From Fidelibacterota bacterium (GTDB lineage Bacteria > Fidelibacterota > Marinisomatia > Marinisomatales > TCS55): a DNA stretch of 11,310 nt. Positions within the stretch are counted from its first letter, which is position 1. Every line of letters begins with the position of its first letter. The stretch lies in the NCBI GenBank assembly GCA_002724475.1, contig PBOO01000023.1, positions 1-11,310 on the forward strand, in the 5' to 3' direction. A program made the position numbers and the translations under genes. Below the pieces are notes generated by a model, which worked only from the letters and a program-made list of their open reading frames with translations, was not told the origin of the DNA and did not search any database. Below, piece by piece: positions 1 to 7,068 of this stretch.

Positions 1-1
1 A

Positions 2-472
2 AGCTCTTGCATGGAAGCAAATTTACCCATCTTAGGGCTGTGCCAAGGCGCACAGCAGATAGCTCAATTATTGGGAGCAAAGGTTGGCCCAACCGAAGAC
101 AATCGTCATGAGTTTGGATATTATGAAGTTACTCCCACAAGTGAGGGATTAGAATTCTTGTCAGAACCAAAGTTCTTCACACAAGCGCATTTTCACACTT
201 TTGAAATCCCAAAAGGAGCAGTTCATTTAGCGCGCAGTAAGGGATTTGAAAATCAAGCATTCCAATACGGGAAAAATGTTTTCGGACTTCAATATCATCC
301 CGAATGCACGATCGAAGGTTTTAGACGGTGGCAATCTAATTCACCGTCAGCAAGTTGCCTTGGTGTTCAGAGTGTCCAAAAGCAAACCAGCCTGATGATG
401 AAACACGATGCTTCGCAAGCTGCTTGGTTTTACAATTTCATGTCAAAGCTTTTTACTAATCCAGCCAAATAA
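2..472 (+). CDS. Class I glutamine amidotransferase, GuaA-type GATase domain (5' truncated by window edge)
   Basis: The frame is open to the left edge, so the ATG at base 11 is almost certainly internal. The residues just before the nucleophile (PILGLCQGAQ) are normally preceded by 70-90 residues in this family. Visible class I GATase features, numbered from that ATG, are the nucleophile elbow G-L-C-Q-G with Cys11, a mid-domain AHFHTF segment (about 59-64) with Leu-Ala-x-Ser and NQAF motifs after it, and the catalytic YHPE with His96 and Glu98. The tail HDASQAAWFYNF is the usual C-terminal end of stand-alone COG0518 proteins of about 240 residues. These release ammonia from glutamine or hydrolyse gamma-glutamyl compounds in the cytoplasm; the acceptor is unknown. 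The pattern is GMP-synthase-like rather than PuuD/peptidase C26. The gene converges on the ABC permease gene with a 37-base gap, so it is probably not part of that operon. Confidence 0.85.
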   Translation, partial: SSCMEANLPILGLCQGAQQIAQLLGAKVGPTEDNRHEFGYYEVTPTSEGLEFLSEPKFFTQAHFHTFEIPKGAVHLARSKGFENQAFQYGKNVFGLQYHPECTIEGFRRWQSNSPSASCLGVQSVQKQTSLMMKHDASQAAWFYNFMSKLFTNPAK

Positions 473-509
473 AACTTTTTTAATAAAACCAGTCTGAGAT
501 AATTATATT

Positions 510-1355
510 TTAATCTTTTTTGTTTTCTTTATTACCAATCAGTTGAATAATGATAAGCAGACCAGATGAAATGACTATTAATATTGTTGATATAGCAGCG
601 ATCGTTGGGTCTATTTGATCTCGAAGAGCTAAAAACATGCTACGTGTAATCGTAGAGTTATCCCCACCAGCAACAAAAAGCGAAATAATTATCTCATCAA
701 AAGACGTCAAAAATGCAATCAGAGAAGCAGAAATAATAGAAAACTTAATTTGAGGTAAGGTTATTTCCCTAAAGGCTCGAAAACGCGTTGCGCCCAATGA
801 ACGCGCAACCTTTTCCTGGTTCATATCATAATTTTTCAGAGCACTAAATACAATAATTAGTACCAGAGGCATTGCCACCAAGGAATGGCCCAAGACTAGA
901 CCAAAAACACTTCCAACCAGTTTAAATTGAACAAAAAAGTAAAAAAGACCAATCGCTACAAGTATAATTGGTACCATCATCGGCGAAATAAATATTGGAA
1001 ATAGAATCTTGCTAACTCTGGAATTGCTATTCACTAAACCGTAAGCTGCCATTGTTCCAATGGGCGTTGCTACAAATATTGTCAGTATTGCAACCTTGAC
1101 TGAAGTCCAAGTAGCTTGCATCCAGTCATTAAAACCATTTTCGACTTTCCAGGCAAAAAAATAGTTCTCGTACCACCTAAGCGACCACTCTCTCGGCGGA
1201 AATTCAAGATATTGGCTAGCCGAAAATGACATTGGGATCACAACCAACGACGGCACTATCAACAAAAATAATATTAAATACGCAAAGATATAAAGCCATA
1301 GCCTGTCTTTAAGTCGAATTTGTGTTTCTGAAACATTTTTATTTAGAAAGCTCAT
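510..1355 (-). CDS. ABC transporter permease, PotC-type (polyamine/opine family)
   Basis: This 281-residue inner-membrane protein is the second permease of the importer encoded here. Hydrophobic segments lie near residues 20-43, 83-108, 118-143, 150-173, 205-228 and 253-273, giving the six-helix layout of MetI-like permeases. The cytoplasmic EAA loop, which docks on the ATPase, is visible at about 181-201 (EKVARSLGAT followed by ITLPQ). The N-terminal ASQYLEFPPREWSLRWYENYF stretch is typical of PotC/YdcV-like proteins. The gene is last in the leftward block, starting 5 bases after the stop of the first permease gene, with a weak AGG-containing ribosome site inside the end of that gene; translational coupling is likely. 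The family imports spermidine, putrescine, opines and related compounds, and the substrate cannot be assigned from the permease. Confidence 0.93.
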   Translation of the reverse strand: MSFLNKNVSETQIRLKDRLWLYIFAYLILFLLIVPSLVVIPMSFSASQYLEFPPREWSLRWYENYFFAWKVENGFNDWMQATWTSVKVAILTIFVATPIGTMAAYGLVNSNSRVSKILFPIFISPMMVPIILVAIGLFYFFVQFKLVGSVFGLVLGHSLVAMPLVLIIVFSALKNYDMNQEKVARSLGATRFRAFREITLPQIKFSIISASLIAFLTSFDEIIISLFVAGGDNSTITRSMFLALRDQIDPTIAAISTILIVISSGLLIIIQLIGNKENKKD

Positions 1356-1360
1356 AATCT

Positions 1361-2248
1361 TTACCTATTTCCAAGTTGATCCATTGAAACCAACTTTGAT
1401 GCAATAAAGAGAATGATCCCAGTTACAACAAGCAATACAACGCCAAGAGCACTGGCTGCTCCCCAACTAAAATAAAGCTCAATATTGCTAGATATTTTCA
1501 TCGCCGCCATTATAACTCTTCCACCCCCAAGTATTGCAGGCGTTACATAAAATCCAAGACAGAGCACAAAAACGATCAAAAGTCCTGCAAGCAAACCCGG
1601 CAAAGAAAGGGGGAAAAATACTGTCCAAAATGCTCTGGTTGGTGTCGCACCCAAGCTCGAAGCAGCCTTCAAAGCATCTTTATCTATGGCGCGCATATTT
1701 GCATACAAAGGCAAAATTAAGAATGGTAGCATGATGTGCACCATCCCAATAAGCGTACCAGTTGTATTATGAACAATTTTGATAGGCTCTGAAATCAACC
1801 CCATTTCAATAGCCATATTATTTAGGAGGCCTTTTTTCTGCAGTAGTACCAGCCAAGCGTAAGTACGCACCAAAAGACTTGTCCAAAATGGAATTAGCAC
1901 GCCAATCATACATATGTTGGCCCATTTCCGAGAAAGCTGTGACATAAAATATGCAAGAGGATAACCAATTGCGGCACAGATTATTGTTGTAAGTATACTA
2001 ATTTTAAACGTGGTTAAAAAAATACGGATGTAAGCCTTACTTTTCATCATACGTTCGTAGTTTTCAAATGAAAGGCTACCATCTCGACCAATAAATGAGA
2101 GATAAAACAACCAACCGACTGGGATGACAATCAGAGCTGTTACCATTAATAGATATGGTAACGTTAAGCCAAAAAATGTTAACCTCTCGTTTGCTGCAAC
2201 CTGCTGCAAACCTCTTTCATTTGGTTTTTCCATGTCAACTATCGTCAT
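1361..2248 (-). CDS. ABC transporter permease, PotB-type (polyamine/opine family)
   Basis: This 295-residue inner-membrane permease is the partner of the downstream PotC-type protein. Predicted helices lie near residues 24-50, 79-101, 111-137, 160-182, 218-240 and 262-286. The EAA loop is clear at about 192-219 (LKAASSLGATPTRAF through LSLPG). The segment PFWTSLLVRTYAWLVLL (about 120-136) is a hallmark of PotB-like subunits. The first ATG is only 2 bases past the ATPase stop codon, so translation is probably coupled. A weak GGTAAG lies upstream of it, whereas the in-frame Met6 has no recognisable ribosome site, so the longer form is preferred. Length and order (ATPase, PotB, PotC) match the standard layout of this transporter class. 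Confidence 0.93.
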   Translation of the reverse strand: MTIVDMEKPNERGLQQVAANERLTFFGLTLPYLLMVTALIVIPVGWLFYLSFIGRDGSLSFENYERMMKSKAYIRIFLTTFKISILTTIICAAIGYPLAYFMSQLSRKWANICMIGVLIPFWTSLLVRTYAWLVLLQKKGLLNNMAIEMGLISEPIKIVHNTTGTLIGMVHIMLPFLILPLYANMRAIDKDALKAASSLGATPTRAFWTVFFPLSLPGLLAGLLIVFVLCLGFYVTPAILGGGRVIMAAMKISSNIELYFSWGAASALGVVLLVVTGIILFIASKLVSMDQLGNR

Positions 2249-2250
2249 TT

Positions 2251-3327
2251 TTAGCTTACCACATAACTATCGGCGACCTTAAGGCCGATGGTCACATTTT
2301 CACCGACCGCTGGAAGAGCTTTCTGTGTCACACTCTCATTTGGCACACGAACCCGAACTTCATGCCCATCGTCATCATCAGCGTTGAGTTTCACAACTAA
2401 GAGCTGGCTTTCACCTTGAAAAATAGAGTCGATTAACTTGCCCACAAAATAGTTTGAACCTTTGATTTTCTTATCGGCTAAAAATGCTTTTTCTGGTCTT
2501 ACAACTAGAAGAAAATCACCAGTTTTTTCAGCTCCCTCGGCAAGGGTAATATCTTCACCATTCAAGCTCGCTTTTCCATTTCGAACGGCAACAGGAAGAA
2601 GGCTAGATTCTCCTATAAAATCAGCAATGAAGTGATTATTTGGGTGCTCATAAATCTCGTTTGGCGTCCCAAGCTGCATAAGCTCGCCATCATTAATTAC
2701 GGTGATCCTATCCGACATGGTCAAAGCTTCTTTCTGATCATGAGTCACATAAACAGTGGTCATATTCAGCGTATCGTGCAATTGCCTTAATTCTATCTGC
2801 ATCTCTTCACGAAGTTTTTTATCAAGAGCTGAAAGTGGCTCATCCATCAACAAGATTTTGGGCTTAAATACGATTGCACGTGCAAGCGCTACCCGTTGTC
2901 GTTGACCGCCTGAAAGTTCATTAATTCCTCTGTGCCCAAGACCCTCAAGTTTTACGGTGCTTAGGGCTTCCTCAACACTTCGCTTCGTTTCTGATGTACT
3001 TACTCCGCGTAATTTTTGAGGGTAACCTACATTCTGTTCAACAGTCATATGCGGGAATAGAGCATAGTTTTGAAAAACCATGCCAATGCCCCGAAGGTGA
3101 GGTGGCTTTAAAATAACTTCTTCATCACCAAATTTAACGCTGCCATAATCAGGGTTGGTAAATCCTGCCAATACCATGAGCAAAGTTGTTTTGCCTGACC
3201 CAGAAGGACCCAGAAGGGTCATAAATTCACCTGAGTTGATCTCAAGGCTGACATCTTTCAGTGCGTAAAACTGATCATATTTCTTTGTTACATCACGAAT
3301 AGAGATGTTAAGAGAAGTTTCGTTCAT
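2251..3327 (-). CDS. ABC transporter ATP-binding protein, PotA-type
   Basis: This 358-residue cytoplasmic ATPase would drive the importer. Motifs appear in the expected order: Walker A GPSGSGKT at 40-47, Q-loop VFQNYALFPHMTV at 84-96, signature LSGGQ at 138-142, Walker B LLMDEP at 159-164 with catalytic Glu163, D-loop SALD at 166-169 and switch His196 in VTHDQ. A C-terminal TOBE-type domain (about 275-350, including VVRPEKAFL) is as found in PotA/FbpC-class ATPases and is absent from shorter amino-acid ATPases. All catalytic residues are intact. The start matches family N-termini, but no Shine-Dalgarno sequence is visible in the 20 bases upstream. A strong inverted repeat separates the gene from the binding-protein gene, suggesting lower expression of the ATPase and permeases than of the binding protein. 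Confidence 0.95.
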   Translation of the reverse strand: MNETSLNISIRDVTKKYDQFYALKDVSLEINSGEFMTLLGPSGSGKTTLLMVLAGFTNPDYGSVKFGDEEVILKPPHLRGIGMVFQNYALFPHMTVEQNVGYPQKLRGVSTSETKRSVEEALSTVKLEGLGHRGINELSGGQRQRVALARAIVFKPKILLMDEPLSALDKKLREEMQIELRQLHDTLNMTTVYVTHDQKEALTMSDRITVINDGELMQLGTPNEIYEHPNNHFIADFIGESSLLPVAVRNGKASLNGEDITLAEGAEKTGDFLLVVRPEKAFLADKKIKGSNYFVGKLIDSIFQGESQLLVVKLNADDDDGHEVRVRVPNESVTQKALPAVGENVTIGLKVADSYVVS

Positions 3328-3332
3328 AGATT

Positions 3333-3345
3333 TATAGTCGCTATA
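3333..3345 (-). promoter_or_regulatory. Small AT-rich inverted repeat before the PotA-type start codon
   Basis: Two 5-base arms (TATAG and CTATA) around a 3-base centre lie within 20 bases of the ATPase start, where a ribosome site would be expected. The stem is weak and may be chance. It matters only because no Shine-Dalgarno sequence is visible there. Confidence 0.25.
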
Positions 3346-3351
3346 TAAAGC

Positions 3352-3378
3352 CGCTCGAAGGATTCAATCCTTCGAGCG
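3352..3378 (-). promoter_or_regulatory. Perfect 13-bp inverted repeat (RNA hairpin) between binding-protein and ATPase genes
   Basis: The arms CGCTCGAAGGATT and AATCCTTCGAGCG are exact reverse complements around a single central base. RNA would fold as a stem of about 11 bp with a 5-base loop. It begins 25 bases past the binding-protein stop and ends 24 bases before the ATPase start. Downstream on the transcribed strand there is no proper U-tract (GCTTTATAT follows), so a full Rho-independent terminator is doubtful. Intercistronic hairpins at this position in binding-protein transporters, for example between malE and malF, are known to protect the upstream mRNA or cause partial termination, giving excess binding protein. 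That role is inferred here. Confidence 0.75.
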
Positions 3379-3403
3379 AACAAGTTCAAATTAAATGAAT
3401 GAG

Positions 3404-4465
3404 TTACTCAGTCATCATTTCTGTGTACATCTCAGCAGCTATTGTTCGCCACTTTGAATACCACTCAGTGCTTAACGTAAGCTGATGCTTTGCATTATCA
3501 GGATGGCTTGGCATCATACGAGCTCTGGACTCTTCCATAAGGCCAAGCTCGTAAACTTTTCCGTTTGTTGGGCCATATGTAATATATTTAGCAAACTCTG
3601 CCATATATTCTGGCTTCATCATTTCAGCAATATACTTCATGGCTAGATCTTTATTTTTGGCTCCTTTTGGAATCCCATAACCTTCCCAATCCATAATTCC
3701 TGATCGCCAGTCATATGCTACTTTTGCGCCATCTTCTTTGGCGACATCAAATCGACCATTCCAGCCTGTAGTCATATCAACTTCGCCGTCTTTCATCAGC
3801 TGAGCATGTTGAGCGCCAGAGGACCACCATACAGCGATATGAGGTTTGATTGATCTAATCTTATCGAGTGCTCTTTCTATTCCCTCTTCACTGTCGAGAA
3901 CTTCATAAACCTGATCCATTGGTACGCCATCAGCTAAAAGAGCTGTTTCAAGCTGAGCATCAACCTTGTTTCTCATAGCGCGAGTACCAGGAAACTTCTC
4001 AACATCATAGAAATCTGCCCAGGTTTTAGGCCCATTTCCCTCTCCGTAAGTATCTGTGTTGTAAGCGGCAACCACTGAGAAAATATCAGCACCAGCACAG
4101 TAATCACTATACATTCCAGGCAAGTGATCACTTACATCAATTACTGAGTAATCTAGTTTTTCTAAAACGCCTTCCGCTGCGCCTGAAGCACAACTACCTG
4201 CTCCACTTGAAAATATATCAAACTTATCAGCACCAGATTTCACCATAAGCTTTACGTCAGAAATACCTCCATAGGTATCTTCTTTCACTGTAATACCCAT
4301 TGCTTTAGCAGCTGGCTGAAAAATCCCTAATGACTGCCCTTTTTGATAGGCGCCACCCCAGGAAACAATTCGTAGCGTATCTTCCGCATAACTTGCTGTA
4401 GCTGTAAACATCAAACCTGCGGCAGCAAGCCCTCCAATTGCTGATTTCATAATAGTTTTTTTCAT
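3404..4465 (-). CDS. ABC transporter periplasmic substrate-binding protein, PotD-like (COG0687 type)
   Basis: This 353-residue binding protein has a clear Sec signal peptide: MKKTIMK, a hydrophobic core, then ASYA with probable cleavage after Ala27. The mature part begins EDTLRIVSWGGAYQ, the usual first strand of PotD/opine-type binding proteins. Other family features are TYGGISDVKLMVKSG (about 64-78), the hinge-like VVAAYNTDTY region (131-140), aromatic Trp213-Trp214, and TTGWNGR (232-238). Cys92 and Cys123 are the only cysteines noticed in the mature protein and could form a periplasmic disulfide. The ligand cannot be assigned; the family binds polyamines, opines and other small organic compounds. 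A strong GGGAGGA ribosome site sits 6 bases before the ATG. The gene is first in the four-gene transporter set. Confidence 0.93.
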   Translation of the reverse strand: MKKTIMKSAIGGLAAAGLMFTATASYAEDTLRIVSWGGAYQKGQSLGIFQPAAKAMGITVKEDTYGGISDVKLMVKSGADKFDIFSSGAGSCASGAAEGVLEKLDYSVIDVSDHLPGMYSDYCAGADIFSVVAAYNTDTYGEGNGPKTWADFYDVEKFPGTRAMRNKVDAQLETALLADGVPMDQVYEVLDSEEGIERALDKIRSIKPHIAVWWSSGAQHAQLMKDGEVDMTTGWNGRFDVAKEDGAKVAYDWRSGIMDWEGYGIPKGAKNKDLAMKYIAEMMKPEYMAEFAKYITYGPTNGKVYELGLMEESRARMMPSHPDNAKHQLTLSTEWYSKWRTIAAEMYTEMMTE

Positions 4466-4471
4466 AAATTT

Positions 4472-4478
4472 TCCTCCC
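4472..4478 (-). promoter_or_regulatory. Strong ribosome binding site of the periplasmic binding-protein gene
   Basis: GGGAGGA on the transcribed strand lies 6 bases from the ATG. It is the strongest Shine-Dalgarno match in the block, consistent with the high expression expected of a binding protein. Confidence 0.8.
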
Positions 4479-4550
4479 TATTACTCTGTTCGTTACTAAG
4501 ACTGCACTGAGTCGGCTAAATTAAGCAACAAAAGTTTTTAAAAATTACTT

Positions 4551-5849
4551 TTACCTAGCATTAACAATTTGTCTCTTGTCACGCCAACGATACCAAGAAA
4601 CAACTGCGGGAAGGAACCATGGGTTACCAGTATACAGAGGTTTCGTTGGAAATGGCAGGTCATCAAAGGCTGTTTTACCTTGAGATAAACCTAAAACTTT
4701 CTGCCCTAATCTCATACCCAAGTAACTTGCCATAGAAACACCAGAGCCACAATAACCCATAGAGTAATATATTCCATCCTGACATCCAGTATGTGCAAGT
4801 TCGTCAAAAGTATAAGCCACGGTACCAAACCAAGAGTGAGTAACTTTAATATCGCTTATTTCTGGAAATATCCGTACTAGGTCATTGTGTAATTTTGGGC
4901 CACTTGATGCCGTATTGGTCTCTTTTGCTGAAACTCGGCCACCAAATAAAATTCGCTGACGATCCGGGGAGGGGCGGTAATAATAAACGACCTTACAAGT
5001 ATCCGTTATATTCCTATTTGTTGGAAATAATTTATCCATCAAGCCCTTTTCTATTGGCTCAGTGGCAATGATATAGCTGCCTATAGGGATTACTCTTCTG
5101 CGAAGCCAAGGAGTTATAGTAGTAGTATAACCATTCGTGGCAACGACAAGGTCTTTGCAAACTACATCACCTTTTGAAGTTCGAACTTCAAAGCCTTTTT
5201 CTAGCTTATTTACAGCTTTAGCTTCACAGTAACTAACAACAGTAGCACCGGCTTCGGTAACACGCGATAAAAGCCCATGGTGATATTTTGCTGGATGTAC
5301 TGATGCGTGCCTAGGAAAAACAACGCCTCCATAATACATATCTGTTCCTAGCTCTCTACGTTGCTCAGCTTTAGGCACAATTTCCGTTGGAATTTTTTCA
5401 AACTTGGTAAGTTTTTCAGCGTCTCTCGCCAAGTCATCATACTGATCTCTAGAATGAGCGGCATGAAATCGGCCGGCTCTTAAAAAATTACATTCAAGTT
5501 TTTCATTAGTAACGAGTTCCTCTATCCAATCCAGTGCATTCACACCTTCTTGTCTCATTGCGCTTGCTCTAGACGCGCCAACTTTTTGAGTTAGTTTTTC
5601 AAGCGACGGCTTAACGTGAGTGCTTATTTGACCCCCATTTCGAGTGCTACACCCATATCCTGGGTAGCCACTTTCAATGACCATCACATCACGACCACCT
5701 CTTGCGATTTCTAGTGCAGCATTCAAGCCCGTGTAGCCAGAACCTATAATTAATACATCTACTTTCCGTTTAAGATCGCTAGAAATGCCTGAAACCTGAG
5801 GCATATCATCAAGCCAGTAGGATGTATTTTTCCAGTCTGCAGCCCACAT
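4551..5849 (-). CDS. FAD-dependent oxidoreductase, DAO family (gamma-glutamylputrescine oxidase PuuB/OrdL-like)
   Basis: This 432-residue flavoprotein is likely to oxidise a C-N bond of an amine or amino acid. The N-terminal Rossmann ADP-binding site reads VLIIGSGYTGLNAALEIA, with G36-x-G38-x-x-G41 and a ribose-binding acid at Glu59. It is followed by STRNGGQ (68-74), the segment near the flavin in PuuB-like proteins. A second FAD-contact region, LVVATNGYT, lies at 234-242, and the C-terminal flavin-binding GYCGSGVSMA at 365-374. Length fits the PuuB/OrdL group (about 425-440). It lies 85 bases upstream of the transporter genes and 102 bases downstream of the enolase-superfamily gene, so it is probably co-expressed. 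No glutamate-putrescine ligase or aldehyde dehydrogenase accompanies it, so the exact Puu reaction is unproven. A sarcosine, proline-type or other N-alkyl amino-acid substrate is equally possible. Confidence 0.88.
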   Translation of the reverse strand: MWAADWKNTSYWLDDMPQVSGISSDLKRKVDVLIIGSGYTGLNAALEIARGGRDVMVIESGYPGYGCSTRNGGQISTHVKPSLEKLTQKVGASRASAMRQEGVNALDWIEELVTNEKLECNFLRAGRFHAAHSRDQYDDLARDAEKLTKFEKIPTEIVPKAEQRRELGTDMYYGGVVFPRHASVHPAKYHHGLLSRVTEAGATVVSYCEAKAVNKLEKGFEVRTSKGDVVCKDLVVATNGYTTTITPWLRRRVIPIGSYIIATEPIEKGLMDKLFPTNRNITDTCKVVYYYRPSPDRQRILFGGRVSAKETNTASSGPKLHNDLVRIFPEISDIKVTHSWFGTVAYTFDELAHTGCQDGIYYSMGYCGSGVSMASYLGMRLGQKVLGLSQGKTAFDDLPFPTKPLYTGNPWFLPAVVSWYRWRDKRQIVNAR

Positions 5850-5951
5850 TTTTGTATTCCCTAAGTTTTAAATTTTTAATTGTTTAGACAATTTAATGAA
5901 TACCCAGATTTAACTTTACCTTGCTTTGTTAAAATTTCAAAAGTTTATATT

Positions 5952-7058
5952 TTATTCAAAATTGCTGACCTGATAATCTGACTTAGAAAGCCATTCATCA
6001 TTAATCTCAAAACCCCACCCAGGGTCACTTTTTACGGAAACACAGCCGTCCTCTATATCAAACAAACTATTTTTGAATAAGTCTTGTTGCCATGGATAGT
6101 AGTCAGCACCCTCAATCGAAAACTCTAAATATTTCCCTGCATTTGGTATTGCTTTCAATAAATGCATCGTAAAAAGCGTAACTAGGGATAGGTTTGCGCA
6201 ATGCGGTGTTACTGGAAGTCCAGCACTTTTTGCGAGTTCAACAATTCTCATTGTTCGAGATATGCCACCCAAATATAAAACATCTGGCTGAACAATATCG
6301 ACAGCTCGCATGTCGATCATTCTTTTCCAAGTCGGGATATCGCAATCCTGCTCCCCACCCGTGACATCAATATCAAGAGCATCAGTAACAATTTTGGTTT
6401 GTTCAAGCTCCCAATAAGGGCACGGTTCTTCAAAATGACAAAACCCGTTATCTTCAAGTATCCGGCCAACTTCAATTGCTCTATCTGGTAAATAACAGCT
6501 GTTTGCATCGATTAGGAGAGACGCATCTTGACCAAGGTATTTACGCATAGTTGGAATAATTTCTTCAGTTCTGCCTGGCCACTCATCTTGGTTGCGACCA
6601 ACCTCAGCTCCAGCCCTTACTTTAAAGGCGTCATACCCAAATTCGCCCTGAAGCCTCACAAGGCGCTCTGCTTCTTCTTTTGGCGCAATATCGCGTTTCA
6701 TTGAAGAGGCATAAGCTCTTAATTTACCAGGTTCTCCACCTAAAAGCTCAACAACAGGTTTTTGACTTTGTTTGCCCCTTAAATCCCAAATAGCTGTGTC
6801 AAAACCACCTATTGCCCTTCTTAAATAAGACCCCGGAAATTTATGTTCGCGTTCGGTAACTAAATCGAGCAAGTCATCCAAGTCAGAAATTTGAGCGCCC
6901 AAAACCCATGGCGCTACCTGTCGATGCAAAACCTGACAGGTAATATCTGAGTGATAAGTGGAGACCTGACCCCAGCCCTGAAAACCTGTCTCATCGGTAA
7001 TGCGCACAAATCCAACAAATTCGTTACAAAAAGTCTCTATCGAATTAATTCTTAGCAT
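5952..7058 (-). CDS. Mandelate racemase/muconate lactonizing-type enolase-superfamily protein
   Basis: This 368-residue enzyme has the two-domain enolase fold: an alpha+beta capping domain (about 1-115) and a barrel domain. The three Mg2+ ligands are readable as Asp184 (LLIDAN), Glu210 (FEEP) and Glu236 (GGEQ). The second-strand acid/base motif is K146-x-R148. Asp259 (QPDVLYLGG) and His286 (TPHCAN) form the Asp-His dyad typical of the mandelate racemase subgroup. The family abstracts a proton alpha to a carboxylate, giving racemisation, epimerisation or dehydration, for example of sugar acids or hydroxyproline betaine. The actual substrate is unknown. The start is firm: GGAG lies 7 bases before the ATG and touches the stop codon of the GMC gene, only 10 bases away, so the two are translationally coupled. 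Confidence 0.92.
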   Translation of the reverse strand: MLRINSIETFCNEFVGFVRITDETGFQGWGQVSTYHSDITCQVLHRQVAPWVLGAQISDLDDLLDLVTEREHKFPGSYLRRAIGGFDTAIWDLRGKQSQKPVVELLGGEPGKLRAYASSMKRDIAPKEEAERLVRLQGEFGYDAFKVRAGAEVGRNQDEWPGRTEEIIPTMRKYLGQDASLLIDANSCYLPDRAIEVGRILEDNGFCHFEEPCPYWELEQTKIVTDALDIDVTGGEQDCDIPTWKRMIDMRAVDIVQPDVLYLGGISRTMRIVELAKSAGLPVTPHCANLSLVTLFTMHLLKAIPNAGKYLEFSIEGADYYPWQQDLFKNSLFDIEDGCVSVKSDPGWGFEINDEWLSKSDYQVSNFE

Positions 7059-7068
7059 TTCTGCACTC

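Noticed and set aside
11-472. The ATG at base 11 as the true start of the amidotransferase gene
   Set aside because: The frame stays open to the left edge and the protein would begin 10 residues before the nucleophile, lacking the first half of the domain. It is a window-edge truncation, not a short gene.
473-530. Possible bidirectional terminator between the convergent amidotransferase and permease genes
   Set aside because: Only a 4-bp AGAT/ATCT stem with an AT-rich loop before a T-run could be found. It is too weak to call, although termination must occur near here.
2155-2400. Rightward open frame of 81 codons
   Set aside because: It lies opposite the ATPase and permease genes with strong family motifs, has no ribosome site and shows no recognisable protein features; it is a shadow frame.
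4529-4552. AAAAGT/ACTTTT inverted repeat just after the DAO oxidoreductase stop
   Set aside because: The stem is only A-T rich with 6 pairs and partly overlaps the stop codon. It is not distinguishable from background in such AT-rich spacer DNA.
5878-5893. AATTGT-TTAG-ACAATT inverted repeat between the enolase-superfamily and DAO genes
   Set aside because: A 6-bp AT-rich stem with a short loop and no U-tract is expected by chance in this spacer.
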